A DNA stretch of 64,000 bases from Xenoacremonium recifei (lineage: Eukaryota; Ascomycota; Sordariomycetes; Hypocreales; Nectriaceae), in NCBI GenBank assembly GCA_012184525.1, contig WOFQ01000083.1:1-64000 (forward strand), in the 5' to 3' direction. Every line of letters begins with the position of its first letter. Positions within the stretch are counted from its first letter, which is position 1. The position numbers and the translations under genes are program-made. Below are positions 42,639-53,786 of this stretch, one piece after another. Below the pieces are notes generated by a model. The model was given only the letters and a program-made list of their open reading frames with translations. It did not search any database and was not told the origin of the DNA.

Positions 42639-43712
42639 TTAAAGACTATAATCGACTATTTCTACAGTCGAATTTGACGCGATGGCTTCCTTGATGGCCT
42701 GGCAAACTATCAACGCGGCAAGGCCGGCCTGGGGGGTGCAACTTGGAGTTTCCTCCCCTTTAATGACCTTCGCGAAATGCCCTAGTTGTAATTCAAACGG
42801 TACACCCTCGTTTACGGTAACCTGCTCGTGGCCTAGTTCCGAAAGCCATGATTTCGTCGTACCTTTATAAGACCAGATAGTCATGTCAGGAACGCTGAGG
42901 CATCCCTCGCTTCCGAAGATACGATAGAAGTCTTGTCCAGTCTTTGGAATTAGAGGATTCTCTCCCGTGCCGGCCTCAAAATTGTAAGGCGAGGGCAGAT
43001 TGTCAGAGAGGATAAAGCTGCCGACGATCCCCGATTTGAACTTCAACGTCAAGGCCGCGCCCTCTTCCGCCTCGAACCCCCTTTGGCTTAACGTCTGCTC
43101 CGCATGAGCTGTCAATATTGGCCCAAACATATGATGAAGAAGGTCGATCTCGTGAATCATGTTCATATAAACCACGCCAGCTGTCTTGTCCCTACGCCAT
43201 TGTGTCGGAGGATCGAAGTAGTCCATTGGCTTGTAGGTTGCCCACAAACCGTTCACGGCGATCATCTTGCCCAAAACCCCTGATTCAAGTATCTTCTTGG
43301 TTGCTATGATGTACGGATTGAAACGTCGATGGTGACCGACAAGTGCTTTGACTGGCGACGTTTCAAGCTCTTGGACGAGCGCTTGGCCGCTGGGGATATC
43401 AGTGCTGATAGGCTTCTCTATCAATACACTGACTCCAGAAGACGAAAGCTCCTTTGCCACTGCAACGTGTGTATGGTTTGGCGTGCATATAATGGCTGCA
43501 TCTGGCTTGTTGGCAGAGAGCAGGCACTCGCTGACCGACTTGTAGTGAGCTACTCCGAGCTCTGCTGCAATAGCAGCGCCCGCAGGCATAGGGTCAATGA
43601 TGGCGACAAGTTCGGTTGCATCGTGCCCTGCCACTGTTCGTGCGTGGCGAGGACCGATGAGCCCAACGCCGACAACAGCAAAACGGACCTTGCTGACAGG
43701 AGATGATGGCAT
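42639..43712 (-). CDS. Gfo/Idh/MocA family NAD(P)-dependent oxidoreductase
   Basis: Single exon, 357 residues from the ATG at 43712; an in-frame extension begins with TTG. Rossmann loop VVGVGLIGPRHART (14-27), ICTPNHTHVAVA, the family lysine motif VLIEKPIS (Lys100) and IHEIDLLHHMFG with the catalytic-site histidine. These enzymes oxidise or reduce cyclic polyols and sugars such as myo-inositol, glucose-fructose and scyllo-inositol. Quinate and shikimate are cyclitol acids, and bacterial relatives of this family are known to act on them. Its place 590 bp upstream of the dehydroquinase on the same strand makes an alternative quinate/shikimate oxidation possible, but the substrate is not readable from sequence. 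Confidence 0.85.
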   Translation of the reverse strand: MPSSPVSKVRFAVVGVGLIGPRHARTVAGHDATELVAIIDPMPAGAAIAAELGVAHYKSVSECLLSANKPDAAIICTPNHTHVAVAKELSSSGVSVLIEKPISTDIPSGQALVQELETSPVKALVGHHRRFNPYIIATKKILESGVLGKMIAVNGLWATYKPMDYFDPPTQWRRDKTAGVVYMNMIHEIDLLHHMFGPILTAHAEQTLSQRGFEAEEGAALTLKFKSGIVGSFILSDNLPSPYNFEAGTGENPLIPKTGQDFYRIFGSEGCLSVPDMTIWSYKGTTKSWLSELGHEQVTVNEGVPFELQLGHFAKVIKGEETPSCTPQAGLAALIVCQAIKEAIASNSTVEIVDYSL

Positions 43713-44389
43713 GGTTTGTGGGTCCCAGGTAAGTGTCGAATGCTCCAAAAGTTTAGGCCCAGCACAATCGAACTTGTATGACAGCGGCGGTTGAGAATGA
43801 TTGAGAGATGCGCGACTGCTTATCTTCGAAATAATTACTCGATCTTGGCTTCTCTACATTTTCCCGATGGTTCACAGTGTTCAATAAACTATCTAAACTC
43901 GGCTAAAATTTTCCCAAGCGAACTCTGCCGTACCGGTTAAGTCCTTTGCCAAGTCAGTGGCACAGGCACTTTTTGGTTCTAGTCATTTTCCTCCGCGTTC
44001 AGAGGAGCCCTGAGCTTTTCATCGTGGTTTATACCTACGTTTGATGGAATCTATTGATCCATTGTTGAAGCCGCCGCATTCACTAAGAGCATGTGTTGGT
44101 ATTGCCCTTGATCGAGACAGTCTATTCCAGCTACAATTTTGCCCGGTGTTCACAACCCAGTTAATTCACATTCGACAGGGGAAATGGACGCCGAATCTTA
44201 TCATCAGTGCACCCGTTCCAAACCCTCTAGATCTCACAGAGTAACTTTGGAAACGGTCCAAAGCTATCCAAGGACCAGTTTCGATAGCGAAAATGAAGAT
44301 CGTAGCTATCAAATTTTCGAAAAATGTCAGTCCAACCAAGGGATCTCCAACAACCTAGCAATGTCCTGTCAGTGAAGATCATGTAAATT
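43713..44389. other. Intergenic, no gene seen
   Basis: Short frames only; the left end of a decayed MFS gene begins around 44390. Confidence 0.5.
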
Positions 44390-45460
44390 TCTTTCAACAC
44401 GAAGCATTCACTTCGACGTAAGAATCTGTGACATATGTTAGCAGAGTGCTCTGCTTGGAGCCATACCAAAGAAGTACAGCCCGTAGCCGACGGCGAGCAC
44501 TGTCCAGTGACCTTTATAGATCAAATCCATGCCGCACATGAGTAAGCCAGCTGGGGTGAACGGAACAAATCCCAGTAATATCCAAAGCCGCATTTCCGGC
44601 TCATAAACACCCTGGTTGCGTTTTGCCAAGAAAATGATAAGCCAATCGCTCATAGAGCCGGCAACCAAGGAGCCCAGGGTGTTTCCAACGTAGGGCGGGA
44701 TACTAATCAGGCCGATCTAGGAGGAATTAAAATTGTATGGGGGCGCAGCCATGTTATCTGACAGCGTTGTGATGAGAACTCCGAATGCAGCCGTCAAGGC
44801 TCTGCTAATGAGAGACATGTAGAGGACCCCAGGAAAGGTAAAAAGAATTGGAAACGGCTGCAACATATACGGCCCGAATTGAAGCAACGAGCCCGGAGAT
44901 GATGACCATAAGGTCAACCGCTGAAGACATGTCTTTCTTGGAATGCTGAAGTCGATATGGGCTGTGTGCGATTCAGTAGGAACATCTTCCAACGATTCCT
45001 TCGGCGATGCTGCCAACTCATGTTCGTTTGGCTTTTCAACACCATCCGCTTCTCCGTGTGGCATCTTCTCGGTCTTGTCGCTGAACTGTCCATGAACGTG
45101 GGTAACATGGCCTTCAATCCTTGTAACAAATTTCGTGTCTTCGTAAAGAAACACGAATCCCGCGAGCATCCCTCCCATGAATATCGCTACCCACCACCAG
45201 ACCCAGCGCCAGTCTTGCGAGACAGCAATGTATCTTGCGGCAACAGCTGCCATATTTCCTACAAAGCTACACATGAAAACATAAATACTGTTGTATAACC
45301 CTCACTGGTGCAGAAATACCACATCGGCAACAGTCATCTGAACAAGGACTTCTGATAGAGCTCCGAGGAAACAGTTGAGAATATTGACGAGCATGAGATC
45401 TGCTACCATCTGCATCTTTGCTGACCAGATACAAAGGGCGAAGTGAGCTGTGGGACACGC
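44390..45460 (-). pseudogene. Decayed MFS transporter with nonsense mutations
   Basis: One continuous minus-strand frame can be followed through ALSEVLVQMTVADVVFLHQ, a TGA (45302-45304), GLYNSIYVFMCSFVGN, a long hydrophilic loop, SLISRALTAAFGV, PPYNFNSS, a TAG (44717-44719), and IGLISIPPYVGNTLGSLVAG. This is a fungal MFS transporter with a large central loop. The TGA sits where the family has Arg in HERG (CGA to TGA) and the TAG where Gln would fit (CAG to TAG), both C-to-T changes. The first four membrane segments are missing. The 3' end is frameshifted, with TYVTDSYVEV still legible. Confidence 0.8.
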
Positions 45461-45784
45461 AGCGCATTGGCGTGTTTTCCAATTACATATGATGCACTTG
45501 GATTCTCAAATGACGAAAGAGAATAAAATGATTATGAATTCTGGAGAGACGCATAACCAAGCTTCGTTCGAGCTCGACGGAGACCTTTTCTCCCATTTAG
45601 CCAAGCTGGCTACCTTTGGGCAATGCATGAGCCAAGTGTGAGTGGGTTAAAATGGAACTGGCATTTTGATGAGGATAAAGTCGATACATTAGATCTGGGA
45701 ATATGTGTATATTTCTATATATACCGGTATGCTGGAAATAATTTACATAAAGAAACAGAAGTCTACACATTCTACTTGGAGTTG
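45461..45784. other. Intergenic, no gene seen
   Basis: AT-rich; 3' flank of the chitinase gene. Confidence 0.55.
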
Positions 45785-48700
45785 TTAGTCGTCGCTCTCC
45801 CCTATCAGCTCACTCGACATGCAGGCCAAGCTTGTACCAAAGGTACTGTCGACAGCGAGGGGCCCAAGGAACTCAAAACCAGGAATGATTGCCAAAGTAG
45901 CTAACGCATCCAATATAAAGGCCCCAATACCGCAATGATACTCGCCGCTATCGCCGTCGATCTTGAACTCGATTTGCAAGTCTTGTGTCCAGACAGAACC
46001 ATCTGTCTCCTCAGTTTGCTCGGTATAGATTGCCAACACATTACTAGAGACGCTAGTGTAGTTGTAATACGGAGCGTCGTCGTCGTCCCAAGAGAATGCG
46101 TCGATATCGTATGCCTTGATGTCGTTCGTGACGTTGACAGACATGCCCTGGAGCGTTGCGGCAATGGTAGATATCAGAGCATTCAGCACATCTTGATTCC
46201 ACACTCTCATCAGCACCACTTCCATCTCAATCTTAGCTGTGTCTCGGTATGGAAGGCCATTATCCCCGTAGACAATCTCCGTATCGCCCGAGGAATCTTC
46301 TTCAGTGTCATAGATAGTAATGCCGGTGATCTTGGGGATGTCGGAACATTCCGTAACGGTGACGCCCTCAGTTTCGACTGTACAACCTGCAGCCAAAGCC
46401 GATGAGATGGAGGTGAAAAGTGGTGCACCTGTTAGGTTTCCAACGGGAATTGTCGCGTCGTTGGCAATCTGGGCTAGGATTGATTTGCCAGCCTGCACCG
46501 TGCTCGAGCTCCCGGTACAGATAGTAGAGCCACCGGTGATAGTACTGGATGCATATTCGACAATAGCCGAGTTGGCCAATGTTGTACTACATGGGAAATC
46601 GGGGTTCGGAGCAATCGTGTAAGTGTTGGACGCCTTAGTCGCCGTAGATCCGCCGGAACCACCGACGTCAGCCGTAGCACTTTTCGTCGAAATCTCATCT
46701 TCCAGCATGCAGTTCAAACTCATCCCCATAGCTGTCCCGGTGGTGACTTTAGTTAGATCAGAGAGCCACTCGAAGCCATCGATAACGCTGAGGGCAGACA
46801 TGGCATCCAGTACAAAAGCGCCGATGGCACATTGGAAGTCACCTTCATCGGCGTCGAAGGACAGCGTAACTTCCATATCTTGCAACTCCAGGGCACCATT
46901 TGTCTCTTCGGTTTGCTCCGTGTACATCGCTAACACCACTCCACTGATGCTAGTATAGTTCAGAACGGGCCAGTCTTCCTCATCGTTCTTGAAGCAAGAA
47001 TCACAGTTGTGACTGACAGCGATAGTGTTACTGGAGTTCATTGATAGTCCCTGTAATGTGGCCGCGATAGTCGAGATGAGTGCATCAAGAACGTTTTGGT
47101 CCCACACTTTCATGACTGTCACCTCAATCTCAATTTTACCGTCGGTTTCCATATCTTCAGTCGAGACGTAGGCACCATCATAGGGCTCGATATCCTTAAC
47201 GTAAGAGATTCCGGTAATCTTGGGGATGTCGTTGCATTCGGTGACGGTCTCACCATCGGCGACAGTACAACCCTCCGCGAGGGCAGAGGAGATGGAGGTG
47301 TATAGGGCATCACCGGTGAGACTACCAACAGGAATGGTCGAGTCTGCGGCTATCTGGGCCAGAATAGATTTGCCAGCTTGCAGTGTCGTCGATTCTCCCG
47401 TGCAGTGCATGGTGTTGTCGAGAACTGTTGCGGTCGCCCAGGCAACAGTGGCAGAGTTGGCGTAGGTCGAGGTGCACTGAAAAGTGCCGTTGTTTTCATC
47501 TGATACGTCGCCGATTGAGCCAAGGTCGATAGCCCAGTCCGCAGTCCCAAGAAAGTTGAAATCCTGGTAAAGACCCGTACGGACTTCCTTATTTGTGCCG
47601 TTCATCCAAGCCACCCATTGAGTCGAGTCATACACTAAGATATTGGAAAACGAAGTTGCGTCCCAGTATTGTTCTGAAGTGGAATCGTCGACAATAATAC
47701 CCGCAATTTCCCAGTCTCCAATATAGCCGGCTGTATCAGTACACTCTCCAGGAGTAGCGCCTGAGTCGGGTCCTGTGTAGGTACACATTTCGGTCCAGCA
47801 GCCTGCCTCTGTCATCTCGAATGAGCGCCCATAGCTACTCACGCCGACAGCAATCATGTTCGAAGGCACTCCAGCCTTTGTAATCATGGAGAGGGCGTAA
47901 AGAGTCTCCGTCATGTTAACGTGAGAGCGAAGACAATCTCCCGCATCGCAGCCTGGGTCAGCATACGCATTACCGTAGTCCCATTGACCATGAAGATCGT
48001 ACGTCATGAACACAATATAGTCGACAACTTCGGACATGAGCTCCAGCTCGAAGTACTGAAGATACCAAAATGAAGCTGGCGCGGTGAATGAAACTGTTTT
48101 CCCATCAGGCATAGCTTCCTTTAGCTCCTTCAGTAATTGGTAGTAGCCGGAAGAATCGTTCTCTGAACCTGGGGGAATTCCATCGATATCCGGCTCATCA
48201 GGATACTCCCAATCGAAATCGACTCCATCAAGATTATAGTCAACCACAAAGTCTACCACATTAGATACCATGGTTTGGCGATTTTCTTCGCTTGCTACAG
48301 CATCTCGGAAGATCTGGTAAGTAAGCGGGCTGGTGGAAAAGTCCCACCCACCGAAAGAGACAATCTTCTTGTAGCTAGCAGTTTCCGCAAAGTTGACTAA
48401 CTGGCCGCCAAGCAATGTGGTATTAATGGAGTAATCGGTGAGAAAAGTAGCAAAGGCAAGATGGATGTGAGTGTATTCTGACGGTTCAACTTCCCCGATC
48501 AATTCGTTCATACAGGGGCGCGACTGGTCGTAACCTTCGAAATATCCAATACTGAAGTACTCAGCGGGTGCCGAAGACACAATAATAGTAGTGCCACAGT
48601 TTGAGATACATCCGTTAGTTCCATTCGCAGCTGTCCCAGGGGCGCCTGTAGTCGAGTTGGTTATTGTACAGAACTCATCTGTGATACCGCATTGGCCCCA

Positions 48701-50231
48701 GATATCGCAGCAGGCGTTCAGCGGACACTCGTTCAAGGTACTAAGATCCGTTCCGGGATCTACGGCCGCCGTGTTGTTTACCTGTGGTCCACAGACTGCA
48801 TTGGCGATGGTGGCAGGCATCGGGGGATAGCCAGTGCTCAAGCAAATATACTCATCTACACAAAACTGGATGTCAGTCGTACTACCTCATTATTTCCTCA
48901 CGGAACCGCTTACTGGCTAAAAGGTCATCACAGCCCATCCAGCCCCACGTATCGTTGTTGTAGCTATTTATTTCATCAACAGTCAGGTCGTAAGTCGCAG
49001 CAAGTGCAGAACAGCTATCGCCTGATTGTACAAGATAGGAATAGCAGTAACCGTCAGCATCAGGTTGTGGTGAGTTGTCAGGAAGTTCTCCTTCGCTACA
49101 GCACACGTATTGACCAACTGCTAACGTTGAGCATAGGTCACTAGCTGTGTTGTATTCGTAGAACTCGGTGGCTGTGATCCCACACTCGGCAGCAAGGGTT
49201 GCACATGAGTCGCCAGACACCACCTGAACAGTAGTGCAGGTATCATCACGACTTTTGAGAACTTTCTTTCCAATATCCGATTTGGTTGAGTTATTATTTG
49301 TGGTGCTTGTGATGGCGGGAATAGACGTAGAATTGCTACCGAGACGAGAGGGAACAGAAATTGTCAGGCTTTCCCATGTCGGTGAAACTTCATCTAGGCT
49401 CTTGATGCAAGTACTATTAGCCCAAGATTGTACAGCAAGCTGGACGTTGGCAAGTTCTGCTTTGGTATTGATGAAAATACCCATTCCGTATCGAGAGGAG
49501 AGATCTTCGCAAAGCTGAATCGCGAGATTTTCTGAAATACTGCCTCTGGCTTGGATCTGATTGCTCAGCTTCTCGATGACTGGAGATATGACATTCTGGT
49601 TCTCGAGGGCAGATCCCAGATAGACTCCAACAGCAACATCGCCAGAATATGCATACTTTACTGTACTGTTGCAGGTCGCATCGGAGACAGCAAAGTAAGC
49701 ATGTAACTGATCCAGAGCGGCAATGGCATTGGCCACGGGCACTGAGGAGGAAAGTCCTGAAGAGGCCAGCTTCACGGATGCCGTGATATTCTTGCGGTTC
49801 ACGTCAAGTGTTTGACATGGCTCGCTGCTTTCCGATAAAACGGCGTCATCACTGTCTAGATCGGCAGTGCACGCAGCGATTTTGACACGCGTATTTGGAT
49901 CGTCCAAGTCGTTGTACAGAGCAAAGTCCAGCAGCATGGTGGTGTTACAGACAGACAGGCGAGTAAGGCTGTTGTAGACAAACCACTCGGTAGAATCGAT
50001 CCCAACGTTACTACAGCTTTTAGGGCAACGTGCTCGCATTGCGGGAGATATGGTGCGGCGGTCTCCGGAGCTCTTCTTAGAACCCGAACTTGCTGCTGCT
50101 GTGACAACTGGGAATGCGCTGGACAAAGATGCCTTCATCCGTGCGACGTCTTCAACGTCTGATGCTGCGATGACTCCCGGAGCAGACCAGAGCGCTGCCA
50201 GGGCCACGAAGACCCAGAGACGGTGCTTCAT
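45785..50231 (-). CDS. Subgroup C chitinase: LysM, CBM18 and GH18 domains
   Basis: Two exons, complement(join(45785..48855,48914..50231)), 1462 residues; the 58 bp intron joins GCDDLLAN to EYICLSTGYP. Order: signal peptide (MKHRLWVFVALAALWSAPG), an N-terminal region of about 300 residues, two LysM modules (near 335-385 and 395-450), a CBM18 chitin-binding module (CPLNACCDIWGQCGITDEFC), and a GH18 catalytic barrel with LDGVDFDWEYP (catalytic Glu656) and FMTYDLHGQWDYG. The C-terminal part consists of two related copies of a roughly 240-residue module (CTSTYANSATV... and CSTTLANSAIV...), both with AGKSILAQIA and ALISTIAATLQG. Extracellular chitin hydrolysis; this class is linked to cell-wall remodelling and attack on other fungi. 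Confidence 0.93.
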
Positions 50232-52192
50232 GTTAATGCGTTTGCATGTAAGAATCTCAGAAGTAAAATTTAAAGGCCTCAATTGAAGTAGAAGGAATGT
50301 ACGGTGGGAGAGAATACCTGCCAATGGAAAGAGACGATATTGCCAAGCAAGAGAAGAGATGCCAAGCAATATAGTCGTCGGTACTTGCTGGTAGATGTGG
50401 GAACCCTTGCAACGAGCATCGGCAGCCAACACAAGGCTTGACAAAATTCATGGACCAGCTTCCAAAAACTCCATAGCGCCTTCCCAAAGTTCTATTCCTA
50501 CGGAGATAGCTGTTTCAAGCTTCCATTGCCCTATGTTGTTCATCTATTGTCATGGTAGCATGGAGAACAGTCCGCCCCAGCTTGAAAAACCTTGTAACCG
50601 ATAGGGCTGTGGTATTAATCTGTAACCAGCAGATGTCTTATCAGCCTACCAATGAAGAGTACTAGCTTGGTTTGGTTGTTATTCTGTCAGGGGCACCCAT
50701 GGCTGCGCCGAAATTTCCGCCAGGCCAGGCTAGAGACTCCATAAATAGACAAGGGCCGCGCGTCTCTTACAAGAGTCTTGAGCGTATGCGGAGTGGGTGA
50801 CGATATAATAAATATCTTCTCACGTGCCTGTTTACTCCATTGAACACATGTAATGTCAGACTTGTCGCCCAGACAGAAGGATCATTTGAATGCAGAAATA
50901 TCACAATCGACCTAATTTCCTGTGTGAATGTTCAGATACGTATCTACAAAACCGAGTTGAAGGTTTTTAAATTTGGAATCTCGGCACATTCCTATCTATA
51001 AATGCTACTACAATGTGGCAATGAACACCTGTCGTCCAATTCTTGGGTGCTTCATGGCTACATAAATGCATGTGCTATGTGATCCCACAGCATCTTGGCA
51101 GGCTATCGTCTGAAAGCTCGATACGGCTTATGGTCTGGGACGGATGGAATAAGAAGGAGCCTACTTGAATGGAGAATATTCCAAAGGGCCGATATGGCAG
51201 CAAAATTTCATCCTTGAATATAGTAGTTCCCACTATCCAGTCTCACTATGGGCCGAACGATTACCGTTGTCATCGCATGATGCCATGATCAGATGGAGAT
51301 GAAAGTTGTAGATAGATATTTGAACCCTTCAAATGGTAAGGCTCGCAAGGGTCCTCGGCCCAATTCCTTCCATCAGGGGCTTTCTCTGTCCGACCCACCA
51401 ATAGGCTTGACCCCTATTATCTCGGGATACGGAGTAAAAGGCGTCAGGGTAGTGCATATTAGTTCGCAGCAGATTGTAATAACCGAAAGTGGAGTTTGTC
51501 ATCACCAAAGTCCTTTTTCTCTTAATGAGCCGCGTCTACCCTCATAGAACCTTTGAACGCGAGGAGGAACTTCGGCATCGTCTATGGATATCACAATTAG
51601 AGTCTCCGTGGGAAATCAATACCAACGTTAATTGAGTTGACAATTGATTTCAACTAATTATAGATGTCAACAACATAGTTTCACTATCGGGGTTTGGTGG
51701 CTGCTACAGAGTGAACTGCACTTGACGAATTTGGGCCAATCATAGAAAGGAATATACCCCAACGATTCTATCTACTGCTTGCCTAGACTGATCACTTAAT
51801 CTGTAGTCCTTCGAACTAGGATGCTGCGCGTCGGCATTAAGTTAGTAAGTCTTCCGCAGCATAGTCACGAGCATGTGTTATCTATGCTCCTATATGTACT
51901 GTGATGGCGATTCATACTACGTGGATTATGATAGCAAGTAGCCTTAATCCTCTCACTCAGGCATCTATTCCCGACTGAAAGAGTTTTTGAATAAGAAAAA
52001 TGGGCATCCTCACTTTTCTAGTAATTTACAGTTTTATATCTCTGTCTTGCCTGCAGGTGGGATGCGGCCTTGCGATTTTGTGAGCCAGAAGGTGAGAATG
52101 CATAAGTTATACGCAACAGAGCCGCCGGCGTCTATTCTTGTAGCACTCAGCTCTATCTACGGTTTGCTAATCCTTGTGCTTCATAGAAGATC
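50232..52192. other. Long intergenic stretch, no gene seen
   Basis: Chitinase leader and promoter, then nearly 2 kb with only short frames. One TACGGAGTA at 51428-51436. Confidence 0.55.
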
Positions 52193-53131
52193 CTATCGGA
52201 CTATATTCTTAAGAGGTCGGGAAGCCAGAAAGCGTCGTAGGTTTTCCGCAATCAAGTCTGTGCAACCTTCAGGTCTCCCGCCGGCTGCGTGTGGCGAAAT
52301 GATGACATTGGGGATCTTCCATAAGCGACTACTTTCTGGTAGTGGCTCCGTCTCAAAAACATCCAACGCAGCCCCGCCAAGTCTACCCGCCTCTAAAGCA
52401 TCAACTAAAGCGTTCTCATCAATAGATATGCCCCGGCCAATATTAATGATCCAAGCATGCTTGGGGAGCATCACGAGGCGCTCAGCATTTAAAGCACTCC
52501 GAGTAGAATCCGAGCCTGGCAGTATCATTACCAGAGCATCTGTCTGCTGAAGAAGTTGGGGGAGGGATTCCTCGCTAAATACTTCGACTCCTGCACGCAC
52601 ACCAGCAGATCTTGCGATACCACGTACTTGGGCCCCCAGTGCAGTCAGAAATGGTGTCAGTCTTTTTGCTATTCCACCAAACCCCCATATCAAGATGCGA
52701 GCCTGGCGTAAAGTAGTAAATTCACCTGCTGGGTATGCCCCTCCCAAATGTCCGGGCCATTTTGATTTCATCTGATAGTCTCGCATCTCGTACAGCCTTC
52801 GAGTCGCGCTAAGAAGCAGTCCAAGAGTATGCTCTGCTACTGTATCGTCGTGTAGGCCAGATCCAGTAGTAATTATAGTCCTGGAGGTATCGAACCCAGC
52901 CTTCAAGACATCATCAGGGCCAGCAGCCAGGGCCTGAATCCACTTAAGACTTTTCATCCGTATAGCTGCATCTCTGAGATTTTCAAGACTATTGATCCAG
53001 GTAATTATAATATCGGCGTCAATAAGATCTTCTGGAATAACCTCCTTTACATCATAAGGATGCAAGCTGACCGAGAAACCAACGAGACTTGGAATATCGA
53101 GATGAAGGGACGTTGGGTAGAGAAGCCTCAT
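52193..53131 (-). CDS. D-2-hydroxyacid dehydrogenase family protein
   Basis: Single exon, 312 residues. NAD-dependent 2-hydroxyacid dehydrogenase fold: substrate-domain start, NAD loop LIWGFGGIAKRL (147-158), and the catalytic triad Arg233 (NIGRGISID), Glu262 (VFETEPLP) and His281 (SPHAAGG). The loop lacks the full GxGxxG (WGFGG), as in several hydroxypyruvate/glyoxylate-reductase-like members. The physiological substrate is unknown; D-lactate, glyoxylate, hydroxypyruvate or a sugar acid are possible. Neighbouring sugar-transport and polyol genes fit a sugar-acid role (inference). Confidence 0.88.
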   Translation of the reverse strand: MRLLYPTSLHLDIPSLVGFSVSLHPYDVKEVIPEDLIDADIIITWINSLENLRDAAIRMKSLKWIQALAAGPDDVLKAGFDTSRTIITTGSGLHDDTVAEHTLGLLLSATRRLYEMRDYQMKSKWPGHLGGAYPAGEFTTLRQARILIWGFGGIAKRLTPFLTALGAQVRGIARSAGVRAGVEVFSEESLPQLLQQTDALVMILPGSDSTRSALNAERLVMLPKHAWIINIGRGISIDENALVDALEAGRLGGAALDVFETEPLPESSRLWKIPNVIISPHAAGGRPEGCTDLIAENLRRFLASRPLKNIVR

Positions 53132-53786
53132 TTCGATACTGAATTATTAAGGTGGGTAAAGGGTCAGTGTTTTGAAGAATTGAGCAGACGACTGGAGTCT
53201 GAAGGTCATGGGCCATTTCCAGTCTTCTCTAGTTGGGTTTAATCCATGTTCAAATCGGCGTTATTCGGCTCGACGATAGGGCGATGTGAGAAATAGCGAT
53301 CAACTTCTGCCGCTATCCGAGTCACATAAAACAGCAGCTTGATCATATTGATAGACGAGCCGATATCCGAGCCGACCGGTTCCTCCTCGGATTGGATGAT
53401 TTGGCATACAAACCCCGTGGGGTTTGGAGCAATCTGATCCATAGCTCCGCGTAGGAAGACTATCCTTGCAATTCACAAGTCCGGGGAAAACATTCAGGAT
53501 TCAACTCTAGACCCTAGTCATTGACTTGCAGATAGAATCAAGCTTGCGTGGGAATAACGCGGGGATCTACATACTAGAGTGGTCGAAGGATGCCGAGCCG
53601 AACGCAACCAAGACTTCCAAGACAGTTCGCATGACGTCTAGCTTCTCGGTTATAATGAGAGACAGTTCAATGCCATGGCTCTGAGAGACTGAGTCCTAAA
53701 TTTGAAATCACGTCAGTTCCTTCCCATGATTTCCTTTGTCACCTTCGTCCTATCTTAATGCTCTAGGAAGAATAAAGCTCGCAAAA
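53132..53786. other. Intergenic with one unrecognised short frame
   Basis: A minus-strand frame 53239..53442 (67 residues with an ATG) includes IKLLFYVTRIAAEVDRYF; it might be a leftover exon, but no family is recognised. Otherwise nothing is seen. Confidence 0.4.

Noticed and set aside
9000..43000. Sites matching the Neurospora qa-1F 16-mer (GGRTAARYRYTTATCC)
   Set aside because: No convincing match was found by eye in the intergenic regions; a computed scan would be needed to be certain.
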